Part shown: piece by piece, positions 26,262 through 34,888 of the stretch | How the letters are laid out: each line of letters opens with the position of its first letter | Position numbering within the stretch: position 1 is the stretch's first letter | Origin: Sphingorhabdus sp. EL138 | GTDB lineage: Bacteria; Pseudomonadota; Alphaproteobacteria; Sphingomonadales; Sphingomonadaceae | Reading direction: 5' to 3' | NCBI RefSeq assembly: GCF_945862485.1 | Contig: NZ_CAMAYF010000007.1 | Span: 1-64,000 of the forward strand | Length of the DNA stretch: 64,000 nucleotides | Made by a program: the position numbers and the translations under genes | The notes under the pieces: model-generated | What the model saw: the letters and a program-made list of their open reading frames with translations, nothing else | Database searches by the model: none | Told to the model about the DNA's origin: nothing

Positions 26262-26990
26262 GTGACTGCCTTGCTCCCCACCCGCCACGACGAAGCTTGG
26301 CACTACAGCGATATTGCCGCGGTTGCTGCGGCGTGGCCTCTTCCTGCGCCTGAAAACATCATTGTGCCCGCAGGCGGTCATTATGCGCGCACGATTGTTC
26401 AAGACACGGGATCCATCCACCAAATTGATGTCGCCATTGGCAAAGATGCGACAGCGGCGGTCCATGTGCTCAATATCGGCGGCGAATATGGCCGCGTTGA
26501 ATTGAATGTGACCTTGCATGAGGGCGCGGATTTCAAACTCGGCGGCGTGCAAATTGGTGGGAACGCGCAGACGCTCGAAATCATTACGACCGTCACCCAT
26601 GCCGAACCCAAAGCGACGTCATCACAGATCGTGCGCTCGGTCCTCGCGGATACTGCAACCGGAACTTATTTGGGCAAGATCGCGGTTGCGCGCGATGCGC
26701 AGCTGACCGACAGTGAGCAATCGGTGAAGGCCATGCTGCTTGACCGCAGCGCGACAGCCAATGCGAAGCCCGAACTCGAAATCTACGCCGACGACGTCAA
26801 ATGTGCGCATGGTTGTGCGATTGGTGAATTGGACCCGATGGGGCTATTCTATCTGCAAGCCCGCGGCCTATCGCCAGCGGACGCAAAAAAATTGATGCTG
26901 CAGGCCTTTGTCGCGGGTGTGTTTGAAGGCGCGGGGGATGAAGAGATGCTGACCGAAGCGGCGTTGAAGAAATTGGGCGAATTGGTGTGA
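26262..26990 (+). CDS. sufD: Fe-S cluster assembly protein SufD
   Basis: 242 aa, a short form: E. coli SufD is over 400 aa and the N-terminal helical region is reduced here. The beta-helical core is recognisable, with the C-terminal family mark DDVKCAHGCAIGELDPMGLF (conserved C-x-H) and YLQARGLSPADAKKLML. Start GTG 26262 is favoured by GGAG at 26251-26254; GTG 26256 is possible. That SD touches the end of the REP doublet. The stop overlaps sufS (GTGA). Confidence 0.9.
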   Translation: MTALLPTRHDEAWHYSDIAAVAAAWPLPAPENIIVPAGGHYARTIVQDTGSIHQIDVAIGKDATAAVHVLNIGGEYGRVELNVTLHEGADFKLGGVQIGGNAQTLEIITTVTHAEPKATSSQIVRSVLADTATGTYLGKIAVARDAQLTDSEQSVKAMLLDRSATANAKPELEIYADDVKCAHGCAIGELDPMGLFYLQARGLSPADAKKLMLQAFVAGVFEGAGDEEMLTEAALKKLGELV

Positions 26991-28213
26991 GCACTGCTAC
27001 CGCCATGTCTCCCCTTTTGCAGGCAGAGAACATTCGCGACCAATTCCCGGGCCTCGCTAACAACTGGCATTATCTCGACACCGCCGCGACAGCGCAAAAA
27101 CCCCAGGTCGTGCTCGACGCGATGATGCGGGCTGGTGGCGTAGATTACGCAACGGTGCATCGCGGTGTGTATGCGCGGTCGGCGAATATGACGGTGGCGT
27201 TCGAAGCTGCGCGGACCCGTGTGGCGCGGTTTATGGGTGCGGCTTCGGCCGATGAAATTGTGTTTGTTCGGGGTGCAACGGAGGGCATTAATCTTGTCGC
27301 GCATAGCTGGGGCACAGCGAACTTGATGGCGGGCGACCGCATCATGCTGAGCCAGCTGGAGCATCACAGCAACATCGTGCCATGGCAAATGGTTGCCGAA
27401 AAGGTTGGCGCGTTTATTGATGTGTGTCCGTTGACCGAGGACGGTCAGATCGACCTTGATTGGTTAGAGGCCCATCTAACACCAGCGCACAAGATGGTCG
27501 CACTCGTACATGTGTCCAATGTGCTTGGTTCGGTGCTCGACGCAAAACGTGCCGCGCATGCGGCACATGCGGTTGGCGCAAAGTTGCTGCTCGACGGCTG
27601 TCAGGCTGCACCCCGAATGCATTTGGACATGGCGGCGTTAGACTGCGACTTTTACGTGATGTCCGGGCATAAATTATACGGTCCGACCGGTGTTGGCGTG
27701 TTGTGGGCAAAGGCCGAAACGCTGGATACGATGCCCCCTTATCAAGGCGGCGGCGCGATGATTGACCGGGTGACGTTCGAGAAAACGAGTTATGCGCCCG
27801 CGCCATCGCGATTTGAGGCGGGGACACCGATGATCATTGAGGTCATCGGGTTGCATGCCGCCATCGACTTCATCGACAGCTTTGGTCCTGACAAAATTTT
27901 CGCACATGAAAGCGCACTTGCCGCACAGACGCGTGATGCGCTGCAGTCGATCAATTCCATCACTTTATACGGCCCTGAACAATCCGCGGGGATTGTCTCC
28001 TTCTCCATGGAAGGTGTGCATCCGCATGACATCGGCACGATATTGGACGAAGAAAATGTCGCCATTCGCGCTGGCCACCATTGTGCGCAGCCGTTGATGG
28101 ACAATTTGGGCGTGTCTGCCACAGCGCGGGCAAGCTTTGGGATTTATAATGACGAAGATGACGTCGCGGCTTTGGTGCGCGGCCTCGAACGGGTGAAGAG
28201 GATTTTTGGATGA
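26987..28213 (+). CDS. sufS: cysteine desulfurase SufS (type II)
   Basis: 408 aa PLP enzyme. The Schiff-base lysine is K229 (VMSGHKLYGPTG) and the persulfide cysteine is C366 (RAGHHCAQPLM). ATVHRGVYARSANMT and LSQLEHHSNIVPW are class-V aminotransferase marks. It frees sulfur from cysteine for SufBCD. No separate SufE or SufU gene is in the operon, so a sulfur acceptor must be encoded elsewhere. GTG 26987 overlaps the sufD stop. Confidence 0.95.
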   Translation: MSTATAMSPLLQAENIRDQFPGLANNWHYLDTAATAQKPQVVLDAMMRAGGVDYATVHRGVYARSANMTVAFEAARTRVARFMGAASADEIVFVRGATEGINLVAHSWGTANLMAGDRIMLSQLEHHSNIVPWQMVAEKVGAFIDVCPLTEDGQIDLDWLEAHLTPAHKMVALVHVSNVLGSVLDAKRAAHAAHAVGAKLLLDGCQAAPRMHLDMAALDCDFYVMSGHKLYGPTGVGVLWAKAETLDTMPPYQGGGAMIDRVTFEKTSYAPAPSRFEAGTPMIIEVIGLHAAIDFIDSFGPDKIFAHESALAAQTRDALQSINSITLYGPEQSAGIVSFSMEGVHPHDIGTILDEENVAIRAGHHCAQPLMDNLGVSATARASFGIYNDEDDVAALVRGLERVKRIFG

Positions 28214-28665
28214 GCGAGAACATCCGCATAGAAGAAGTCGATAGCGTAGAAAAACCGCCAAAGGCGCGGGTTGATAGCGCAACCGAGAATGTCGAACGCG
28301 AAAAGGATTATCTTGAGGGTTTCCTTGCACAAAAACCATCTATGCCCGCGCCAAGCGAACCTGACAGTGATTTGTACGAGGCGGTGATTGCTGCGCTCAA
28401 GGAAATATATGACCCCGAAATTCCGGTGAACATTTATGACCTTGGCCTCATTTACAATGTCGAGATTAATGATGGCCATGCGGTCGTTTCCATGACGCTC
28501 ACGACGCCGCACTGCCCGGTAGCGGAATCGATGCCCGGAGAGGTTGAGCTGCGCGTGGGTGCGGTACCCGGCATTGGCGATGCCGAAGTGAATTTGGTGT
28601 GGGAGCCGGCATGGAGCCCAGCCAATATGACCGATGAAGCCCGTTTGGAGCTGGGAATGTTATGA
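28210..28665 (+). CDS. sufT: SufT-like DUF59/MIP18 Fe-S assembly protein
   Basis: 151 aa. A charged, probably flexible N-terminus (about 1-50) is followed by the DUF59 domain: LKEIYDPEIPVNIYDLGLIY, the hyper-reactive-cysteine segment TTPHCPVAESMPGEVE, and NLVWEPAWSPANMTDEAR. SufT proteins help mature Fe-S proteins under high demand. ATGA overlaps exist on both sides, with sufS and sufA. Confidence 0.9.
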   Translation: MSENIRIEEVDSVEKPPKARVDSATENVEREKDYLEGFLAQKPSMPAPSEPDSDLYEAVIAALKEIYDPEIPVNIYDLGLIYNVEINDGHAVVSMTLTTPHCPVAESMPGEVELRVGAVPGIGDAEVNLVWEPAWSPANMTDEARLELGML

Positions 28666-29018
28666 CTGATCTTAAAACACGCGCGCGCCCTGCGGCAGTT
28701 ATGCTTACCGCAGCATCCGAGGCGAGGATTGCCGAACTGATGTCCAAGGCCCCCGAAGGCGCGATTGGCGTCAAGCTGTCCACCCCGCGTCGCGGCTGCT
28801 CGGGCCTTGCTTATTCAGTCGATTATGTAACTGAGGCCGTCGCGTTCGATGAAAAGATCGAAACACCGGGTGGTGTTTTGTATATTGATGGCGGCTCTGT
28901 GCTATATCTCGTCGGGTCAATCATGGACTGGGTCGAGGATGAATTTGCCGCCGGCTTTGTGTTCACCAACCCCAATGCAACTGGAAGTTGCGGCTGTGGC
29001 GAAAGCTTTACCGTTTAA
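28662..29018 (+). CDS. sufA: HesB/IscA/SufA family Fe-S carrier
   Basis: 118 aa A-type carrier. The three conserved cysteines are C46 (RRGCSGLAY), C110 and C112 (GSCGCGESF). It accepts clusters from SufBCD and hands them to apoproteins. It is the last gene of the suf operon. Its TAA (29016-29018) overlaps the stop of the converging S8 protease gene, so there is no room for an intergenic terminator. Confidence 0.94.
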   Translation: MTDLKTRARPAAVMLTAASEARIAELMSKAPEGAIGVKLSTPRRGCSGLAYSVDYVTEAVAFDEKIETPGGVLYIDGGSVLYLVGSIMDWVEDEFAAGFVFTNPNATGSCGCGESFTV

Positions 29019-31396
29019 AAGTCAAAGTGCAGGCGGAAGGCAACGCCCACATCATCGGGCGCGTTTTCAAAATGCCCTGGCTCCTGCCGCCAAAACAGGT
29101 TCGACGAGAAATGGCCGCCATATATCGGCACGCCCCATGCAAGCTCGCTAGCAATTTCCCGCCCCTTTGGTGCAAGCGAAATCTGGCGGACAGCAAATGT
29201 CGTTCCAAGCGTTGCATAATCATAAGCCACCGGCAGATTGAGGGCGAGTCCGCCGTGTGTGACGCGCAAGGGCTGCGCAATCCGGAAGGCAATGCGGTCA
29301 CCGCGCGTCAACACATGAGCGCCCGACAGGTCCAGCGAAAAGGCGTTGCTGTGCAACAGGCTTTGGCCGGCCAGCGACACGCCAGCATTGGGGGTGGTCC
29401 AACCCTGCCGCCAGCTTGCGCCAAGCGTCCACGGCCCAATCAATGTCACATCGCCCCGGCCGTCAACAAATAGACTGCGTGCGCCATTTTGGCCAATGAA
29501 GTTGGCGAACCGAGCACCAAGAACGGTTTCGTCTTCACGCATCCAATGTGCGCCAACAGCGAGTCTGGCAGGGCCAATCTGGCGGTCTAGCGACAGGCCG
29601 AGGGAGGAATAAGAATAAAGCTTGTTTGCGCTACGCAAATACGCCGCGCCACCGCGCTCGAAGACACGTGCCTGGCCTGCCTCAACGCTTCCTGTCAGAC
29701 CGACGCGCCCAAGTTGACGGCGCAACGCCAATGACTGTCCCGGTGCGCGATCAAAACCGCCGTCCATTTGCGCATCGGTCGCGGTTAGAAACGCAGCCCG
29801 CGACATAGCCTGCAATGCCACGACTTGGCCCGCTGCCGCTTGACGGATGCCAAAACTAAACCGTGTGTTGCGTGCTATCGCGGCACTCACGCGGCCTGCC
29901 AAAATACGCGCTTGGCTCTGTTGCCCATAGGACAGAGGCAATGGAAAAAAGCGCGGACCTCCGGCGTCACCGTCGCTGATGGAAAAGGCGAGTTCGGTTG
30001 CTCCGCGCGATATGCTGACGGATCGTCCCTGATCCACCAAAGCAGGCGTCAGCCGAAGACGTGGCGCGCTTGGGCTTAGCCCTTCGGCCACATTGATATC
30101 ATACGCACGGCCATAGCTGTCCAACACCACTGCGTTTATTGACATAGGAGCTGAAGCAGCGTCCCCCATGGACATCGATGTTGTCCCGCCATTGCCGTTC
30201 AGCGCAACAGCTGTGTTTGTACCGGCCAGCGATGTTGTTCCCGCAGGTGCAAAGGCGCGCCCAATATCCAATATGCCACGCCCGTAAATCGCATCGGTGT
30301 CTGGGGCCCCAGCATCACGCGCCGATGTCAGCAGCAAGTTCACAATCTGTGCGCCGGTCAAATTCGGAAAGGCCTGCGCCAGCAAAGCTGCGGCACCAGC
30401 GATCTGTGGCGCAGCATAGGACGTGCCATTATACACCCGAACAGACGTCCCATCATTGGCATTTAAACGGTAAATCGTGTCGTTGCGATATTCGCAGCAA
30501 ATGTTTTGACCTAGGGCAGATAGCACCGCATTCTGCAGAACCCCTGCCTTGTTGCTGAATTTTGCTATGATGCCATCGTCATCAACGGCAGTGGCAATGA
30601 TGACAAGCCCGTTGCCATTGGCCAATAATGCTTGCGCAAAGGGGCTTGGACTATTCGGATCAAATGCGGGATCTAATTCATTCCCCTCATTTCCTGCTGA
30701 CACAACCACCACAACGCCAGCCGATGTCGCACGGTTTATTGCGGTGCGCAGCGCGCTGCTTGCGCCGCCTGCACCACCCAGCGAAATATTAATCACGCGT
30801 GCTTTATTGTCCACGGCGCGATCAACGCCAGCGGCAATTGCAGAATCGAAGAACGAACACCCCGCCTCATCCACACCCTGAGCCGTTGGGGCGCAGCTTC
30901 CCACTTGATCGGCGCGCAATGCTAATATTGTGGCGTTAAACGCTATACCGTGGACATCGCGATCATTCTTGGCGGCAGCCAAAACGCGCGAAACGCTCGT
31001 GCCGTGTCCATCATCATCGCCAAGCAGTCGACCCGCGCCCGTCACATCCGCCGACTGCGCATGGATTCGGCCCGAAAACTCGTGGCTATTTGGGTCAATC
31101 CCGGAATCAATTACGCCAACAGTGACCCCGTGCCCGCTGGCGCCCGCTTGATAGGCAGTGATCGCCCGATGAAAACTTGGTCCATCCGAGCGGAGATATT
31201 CCGGAGTTGCGAAACTGGTCGTTGGCGGCGGCGGGGGTACAGGGGGCGTTGCGGCAGGCGCCGGCGGCAAGTCTGCTGTAGGAGGAGGCGGCACCGGTGT
31301 AGAACGCACCTCACCTCCGCCGCAAGCAGACAGCGCGAGTGCAAAAATGAGCGAACTGCCGATCGCAATTTTACGACCAAAGCGAGGTTCATGCAT
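29015..31396 (-). CDS. S8 (subtilisin) family peptidase, lipoprotein with probable autotransporter barrel
   Basis: 793 aa. The N-terminus has a lipobox ending at C25 (FALALSACGGG) and a proline-rich linker (about 34-58). The catalytic triad is D97 (GVIDSGID), H131 (DDGHGTSVS) and S326 (GTSYAAPQIAG), with oxyanion N236 (SAGNEG). From about 400 the sequence is rich in alternating hydrophobic residues and ends in aromatic F (RLHFDF), as in an autotransporter beta-barrel. It is probably anchored at the outer membrane and cuts proteins at the surface or in the periplasm. A lipobox on such a protein is unusual. Confidence 0.85.
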   Translation of the reverse strand: MHEPRFGRKIAIGSSLIFALALSACGGGEVRSTPVPPPPTADLPPAPAATPPVPPPPPTTSFATPEYLRSDGPSFHRAITAYQAGASGHGVTVGVIDSGIDPNSHEFSGRIHAQSADVTGAGRLLGDDDGHGTSVSRVLAAAKNDRDVHGIAFNATILALRADQVGSCAPTAQGVDEAGCSFFDSAIAAGVDRAVDNKARVINISLGGAGGASSALRTAINRATSAGVVVVVSAGNEGNELDPAFDPNSPSPFAQALLANGNGLVIIATAVDDDGIIAKFSNKAGVLQNAVLSALGQNICCEYRNDTIYRLNANDGTSVRVYNGTSYAAPQIAGAAALLAQAFPNLTGAQIVNLLLTSARDAGAPDTDAIYGRGILDIGRAFAPAGTTSLAGTNTAVALNGNGGTTSMSMGDAASAPMSINAVVLDSYGRAYDINVAEGLSPSAPRLRLTPALVDQGRSVSISRGATELAFSISDGDAGGPRFFPLPLSYGQQSQARILAGRVSAAIARNTRFSFGIRQAAAGQVVALQAMSRAAFLTATDAQMDGGFDRAPGQSLALRRQLGRVGLTGSVEAGQARVFERGGAAYLRSANKLYSYSSLGLSLDRQIGPARLAVGAHWMREDETVLGARFANFIGQNGARSLFVDGRGDVTLIGPWTLGASWRQGWTTPNAGVSLAGQSLLHSNAFSLDLSGAHVLTRGDRIAFRIAQPLRVTHGGLALNLPVAYDYATLGTTFAVRQISLAPKGREIASELAWGVPIYGGHFSSNLFWRQEPGHFENAPDDVGVAFRLHFDF

Positions 31397-31500
31397 ACAG
31401 ACACCACTTTCAGCGATTAAATATGCAATTAAGCATGGTTCGTTTTTGCTAATCTTAACGTCCCCGTTGAGTAAAGCTGCTTTTCTGGCTAGGCAGTTGG

Positions 31501-32175
31501 ATGCATTCGCGTTTCGAACATATCGACAGTTGGATTTTTGATCTAGACCTTACCCTTTACGGGCCAGAGGCGAATATAATGGCGCAAGTTCGGGACCGAA
31601 TTGCGTTATATGTTGAACGGTTTTTCAACATCGATTCCGACGCCGCGCACCAAATTCGGCACGCTTATTGGAAGAAATATGGAACCACGCTGGGCGGATT
31701 GATGGCCGAACATGCCGTTGACCCACATGGGTATCTTGATTTCGTCCATGATGTGGACATGACCCTGTTGCAGCCCGCCGCCGATCTGCGTAGCCATATC
31801 GAAGCTTTACCGGGACGCAAATTGATTTTTACGAACGCAGATGCGCCTTATGCCCATCGGGTTTTAGCGGCGCGCGGCCTTGATGGCGTGTTTGAGGATA
31901 TATTCGATATTCACCGGATGCAGCATCTGCCAAAACCTGCATCCGCGAGTTATGACAGACTGTGCATTGAGCTACATATCGATCCGGCCCGCGCACTTTT
32001 TGTCGAGGATTCGGCCCATAATCTTGGCCCAGCGAAGGCCTTGGGCATGACAACTATTTGGGTGAATCATGACGTCGAAGCTGATAGCAGCGACGCAGAA
32101 CCATTCATTGATCATGAGATTGCCGATGTAAGCGCATGGCTTTCCTCACTGCACGCCATTGAAAGAACTATATGA
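31501..32175 (+). CDS. HAD-IA pyrimidine 5'-nucleotidase
   Basis: 224 aa. Motif I is [14 protein letters not shown] with D14 and D16, motif II IFTNA, the motif III lysine in LPKPASASY, and motif [14 protein letters not shown]. This is the SDT1/YjjG-like subgroup that dephosphorylates pyrimidine nucleotides, including damaged ones. The ATG at 31501 gives a normal start. It overlaps dapD by 4 bp (ATGA), an arrangement I regard as conserved in related bacteria from memory only. Confidence 0.88.
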   Translation: MHSRFEHIDSWIFDLDLTLYGPEANIMAQVRDRIALYVERFFNIDSDAAHQIRHAYWKKYGTTLGGLMAEHAVDPHGYLDFVHDVDMTLLQPAADLRSHIEALPGRKLIFTNADAPYAHRVLAARGLDGVFEDIFDIHRMQHLPKPASASYDRLCIELHIDPARALFVEDSAHNLGPAKALGMTTIWVNHDVEADSSDAEPFIDHEIADVSAWLSSLHAIERTI

Positions 32176-33011
32176 CTGACCAACTTGCCACAATCATTGA
32201 TGCAGCATGGGACGCACGCGACAGCATTTCCAGCTTTACCCAAGGCGAAGTGCGTGACGCGGTGCAGACGGCCTTGGCTGGCCTAGATGACGGGTCGTAT
32301 CGCGTGGCTGAAAAGCTGACTGGCAGTTGGCAGGTCCACCAGTGGTTGAAAAAAGCTGTGCTTTTGTCGTTCCGCCTGAATGACAATATTCTGGTCGATG
32401 GTGGGGCGTCCGGCGCGCCTGCTTATGATAAGGTTCCGTCGAAATTCAGCGGTTGGGATGCCGACCGTTTCCGCGACGCAGGTTTCCGCGTCGTGCCCGG
32501 GGCCGTTGCCAGACATGGCAGCTATGTCGGCAAAAACGTCATCCTGATGCCCAGCTTTGTCAACATTGGCGCGCGCGTGGATGATGGGACGATGGTCGAT
32601 ACATGGGCTACCGTCGGCAGTTGCGCCCAAATTGGTAAGAATGTACATTTGTCCGGCGGCGTTGGCATTGGCGGCGTTTTGGAACCACTTCAGGCTGGGC
32701 CAGTAATCATTGAAGACAATTGCTTCATTGGTGCGCGGTCGGAGGTTGTCGAAGGCGTAATTGTCGAAGAAGGCGCCGTGCTGTCCATGGGCGTGTTCAT
32801 CAGTTCCACCAGCAAGATTATCGACCGCACGACAGGCGAAATATTCGTTGGCCGCGTCCCAGCTTACTCGGTCGTCGTGCCAGGCTCGATCCCCGGCAAG
32901 GCCTTGCCCGATGGTAGCCCCGGCCCAAATTTGTCCTGTGCCGTCATCGTCAAACGTGTCGATGCGCAGACCCGCGCAAAGACAGCAATCAACGACCTGT
33001 TGAGGGATTAA
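32172..33011 (+). CDS. dapD: 2,3,4,5-tetrahydropyridine-2,6-dicarboxylate N-succinyltransferase
   Basis: 279 aa, full length. A helical N-terminal domain precedes a left-handed beta-helix of hexapeptide repeats (about 105-240: [59 protein letters not shown]). It adds succinyl to tetrahydrodipicolinate in lysine and meso-diaminopimelate synthesis. Its translation is coupled to the nucleotidase upstream. Confidence 0.97.
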   Translation: MTDQLATIIDAAWDARDSISSFTQGEVRDAVQTALAGLDDGSYRVAEKLTGSWQVHQWLKKAVLLSFRLNDNILVDGGASGAPAYDKVPSKFSGWDADRFRDAGFRVVPGAVARHGSYVGKNVILMPSFVNIGARVDDGTMVDTWATVGSCAQIGKNVHLSGGVGIGGVLEPLQAGPVIIEDNCFIGARSEVVEGVIVEEGAVLSMGVFISSTSKIIDRTTGEIFVGRVPAYSVVVPGSIPGKALPDGSPGPNLSCAVIVKRVDAQTRAKTAINDLLRD

Positions 33012-33198
33012 CTCGACGAGCCGAGTTTCTTGTGTCGCAATCGCCTTGCAATTCGGACTGAATCGCTCCATAAAAATGAAGCGGATCGGGCCCCTCTGAC
33101 GCTCGCTTCTTCGGAAGGAACGTGATGTCGGCCGCATCGGATGTTTCCGGTGCAGTGGTCAGGTGGTCTTCAAATACCCCCGAAATACGCTTGGCCAT
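32989..33198 (-). CDS. hypothetical small protein (weak ORF)
   Basis: 69 aa, soluble and without recognisable domain (begins [18 protein letters not shown]). It fills most of the 235-bp gap between dapD and the DUF465 gene and overlaps the dapD 3' end by 23 bp on the opposite strand. Codon choice looks ordinary for the window, but there is no good SD before the ATG. It may be chance. Confidence 0.3.
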   Translation of the reverse strand: MAKRISGVFEDHLTTAPETSDAADITFLPKKRASEGPDPLHFYGAIQSELQGDCDTRNSARRVNPSTGR

Positions 33199-33246
33199 GC
33201 CCGGAACATCCGATTGAACTTAAACTATGTTCAAAGAGGATGAGCT

Positions 33247-33441
33247 ATGACATTATCGTCATTTCGATTGATGCAATATCACCAGAAGATTGACCGCGAA
33301 TTGCGCGCCGAAATCACCCGGCGTTGGCCAGACATTTTTCGCGTTCAAAGGCTGAAGCGGCTTAAACTGGCAATCAAGGATAGGCTCGAGAGTCACACAA
33401 AAGCGCCGCTGCGGCGGCCTTTGCGTCTTAACAAAATCTAA
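33247..33441 (+). CDS. YdcH/DUF465-like small protein
   Basis: 64 aa. The central part (YHQKIDRELRAEITRRWPD then RVQRLKRLKLAIKDRLESH) has the antiparallel helical hairpin and LKRLKLAIKD ending seen in DUF465/YdcH proteins, whose function is unknown. The C-terminal tail is short and basic. It is preceded by AGAGGA and, at 33214-33234, by the inverted repeat TTGAAC-N9-GTTCAA, which may be a regulatory site. Confidence 0.7.
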   Translation: MTLSSFRLMQYHQKIDRELRAEITRRWPDIFRVQRLKRLKLAIKDRLESHTKAPLRRPLRLNKI

Positions 33442-33456
33442 ATTTTGAAACTTAGC

Positions 33457-33484
33457 CACCACGCGGATTTTCGTCCGCGTGGTG
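33457..33484 (+). terminator. GC-rich hairpin between DUF465 and terC
   Basis: A perfect 11-bp stem, CACCACGCGGA (33457-33467) and TCCGCGTGGTG (33474-33484), has loop TTTTCG. No T-run follows on either strand, so it may be a weak or Rho-assisted terminator or an mRNA leader structure. The conserved yybP-ykoY manganese riboswitch elements, which can precede terC genes, are not visible. Confidence 0.45.
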
Positions 33485-33514
33485 CACGACATCCGGTAAA
33501 ACAGGGAATATTTC

Positions 33515-34504
33515 ATGGAATTTTTGACAATGGATTGGTTGGGGACACCAGTCTGGTTTTGGCTCGCTTTTCTGAGCATTGTTGTCGCGCTGACAGCCTT
33601 TGATCTTGGTATCCTGCACAAGGAGGACAAGGAAATGGGCATCGCCGAAAGTCTGAAGCTGTCGGCTTTCTATATCAGCATTGCACTGCTGTTTGGCCTA
33701 TGGGTCTGGTTCCAAAAAGGCGCCGACATGGGCATGAAATATTATACAGGCTTTTTCATCGAAAAGGCACTGTCGATCGACAATGTCTTTGTCATCAGCC
33801 TGATTTTCACCTTCTTCGCGATACCACGAAAATATCAATATCGCGCGCTTTTGTGGGGCATTATCGCGGTTATCGTGTTGCGCGGCCTCATGATCGCTGC
33901 AGGTGCGGCCATCGTGCAGGAATATGGTTGGACCCTGTATATTTTCGCAGGCTTCCTCATCGCCACTGGCATCAAAATGCTGTTCAGTGGTGACCAGGAA
34001 ATGGACGTCGCGAAGAATCCGGTCGTCAAATATATCTCAACACATATGCGCGTCACCAAGGAGCTTCATGCCGAGAAGTTCTTCGTCATGGTGCCCGACG
34101 AGAAATCTGGCAAGATGGTACGTGCGGCAACGCCCTTGTTCCTTGCGCTGGTGGTCATCAACCTGGCTGATTTGGTGTTTGCAGTAGACTCGGTGCCAGC
34201 GATCTTTGCGATCACCACAGACACCTTCATTGTCTACACGTCCAACATCATGGCGGTATTGGGCCTGCGCGCTTTGTATTTTGCGTTGGCTGCGATGGTC
34301 CATCGCTTCCATTATTTAAAATATGCGCTCGCGCTGGTCCTTGTCTTCATTGGTTCGAAGATCTTCGTGTCCCACTTCCTCATGGACGGCGACAAGTTCC
34401 CGCCGGTGTTAAGCCTTGGCGTGACCTTCGGCCTTATCTTGGGCGGCATCCTGTTTTCCCTCTGGAAGACGAAGGATGATGCGCACGCACAAGCATCCCA
34501 TTAA
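33515..34504 (+). CDS. TerC/Alx family membrane protein (probable Mn2+ transport)
   Basis: 329 aa with nine or so helices. Family marks: ALTAFDLGILHK, GFFIEKALSIDNVFVISLIF, LADLVFAVDSVPAIFAITTD (acidic metal-site residues) and FIVYTSNIMAVLGLRALYF. Alx-type TerC proteins export manganese and protect exoenzyme metallation; tellurite resistance should not be inferred. GGGAA lies before ATG 33515. Confidence 0.9.
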   Translation: MEFLTMDWLGTPVWFWLAFLSIVVALTAFDLGILHKEDKEMGIAESLKLSAFYISIALLFGLWVWFQKGADMGMKYYTGFFIEKALSIDNVFVISLIFTFFAIPRKYQYRALLWGIIAVIVLRGLMIAAGAAIVQEYGWTLYIFAGFLIATGIKMLFSGDQEMDVAKNPVVKYISTHMRVTKELHAEKFFVMVPDEKSGKMVRAATPLFLALVVINLADLVFAVDSVPAIFAITTDTFIVYTSNIMAVLGLRALYFALAAMVHRFHYLKYALALVLVFIGSKIFVSHFLMDGDKFPPVLSLGVTFGLILGGILFSLWKTKDDAHAQASH

Positions 34505-34521
34505 GGCGCGCAACTCGCGCC
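34505..34521. terminator. small hairpin after terC
   Basis: GGCGCG (34505-34510) and CGCGCC (34516-34521) form a 6-bp GC stem starting at the terC stop, between converging genes. There is no T-run, so terminator activity is doubtful. Confidence 0.3.
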
Positions 34522-34534
34522 TGCGCCGAACATG

Positions 34535-34855
34535 CTAACGCCGGTCTTTGGTCGGCGCGTTAAAGTCGGGCGGTTTGTTGGCTATCCAGTCGACAAACCG
34601 CCCGATTTCGTCATGCGCCAATAAAGCGTCGACAGTGGCGAAGCGCTTTTCGAGATCGCTGTTGGTGAAATTAGCGTGGATGGTCCGGTGGCAGATTTGG
34701 TGCACAGGTTGCCGCTCTTTCCCGCCCCGGCTTTTGGGCACGGGATGATGCCACTCGGTCACATTACCCATCGGGCGGGAGCAGAGCCAGCAGCTTAACT
34801 CTGGTTCCGCCGACGCATCATCCGGTTCGTAATGATCGCGAATTTTGCGCGCCAT
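34535..34855 (-). CDS. HNH endonuclease domain protein
   Basis: 106 aa. C22-x2-C25 (CWLCSRP) gives a zinc knuckle half. EWHHPVPKSRGGKERQPVHQ and ICHRTIHANF carry the HNH core with H36/H37, H52, H56 and H60. The fold is complete but there is no partner domain. Small lone HNH proteins are often nicking or repair nucleases, and some accompany McrA-like systems; no restriction gene is near. It converges on terC. Confidence 0.8.
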   Translation of the reverse strand: MARKIRDHYEPDDASAEPELSCWLCSRPMGNVTEWHHPVPKSRGGKERQPVHQICHRTIHANFTNSDLEKRFATVDALLAHDEIGRFVDWIANKPPDFNAPTKDRR

Positions 34856-34888
34856 AATGGGCTATCCTATACTCTGCTTGGCCAGCGA

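Noticed and set aside
33442-33514. Manganese riboswitch (yybP-ykoY) before terC
   Set aside because: The conserved paired segments of that riboswitch are not present; only a simple 11-bp hairpin is seen.
33514-34504. Tellurite resistance by the TerC gene
   Set aside because: The protein is the long Alx-type TerC, linked to manganese; no other ter gene is near.
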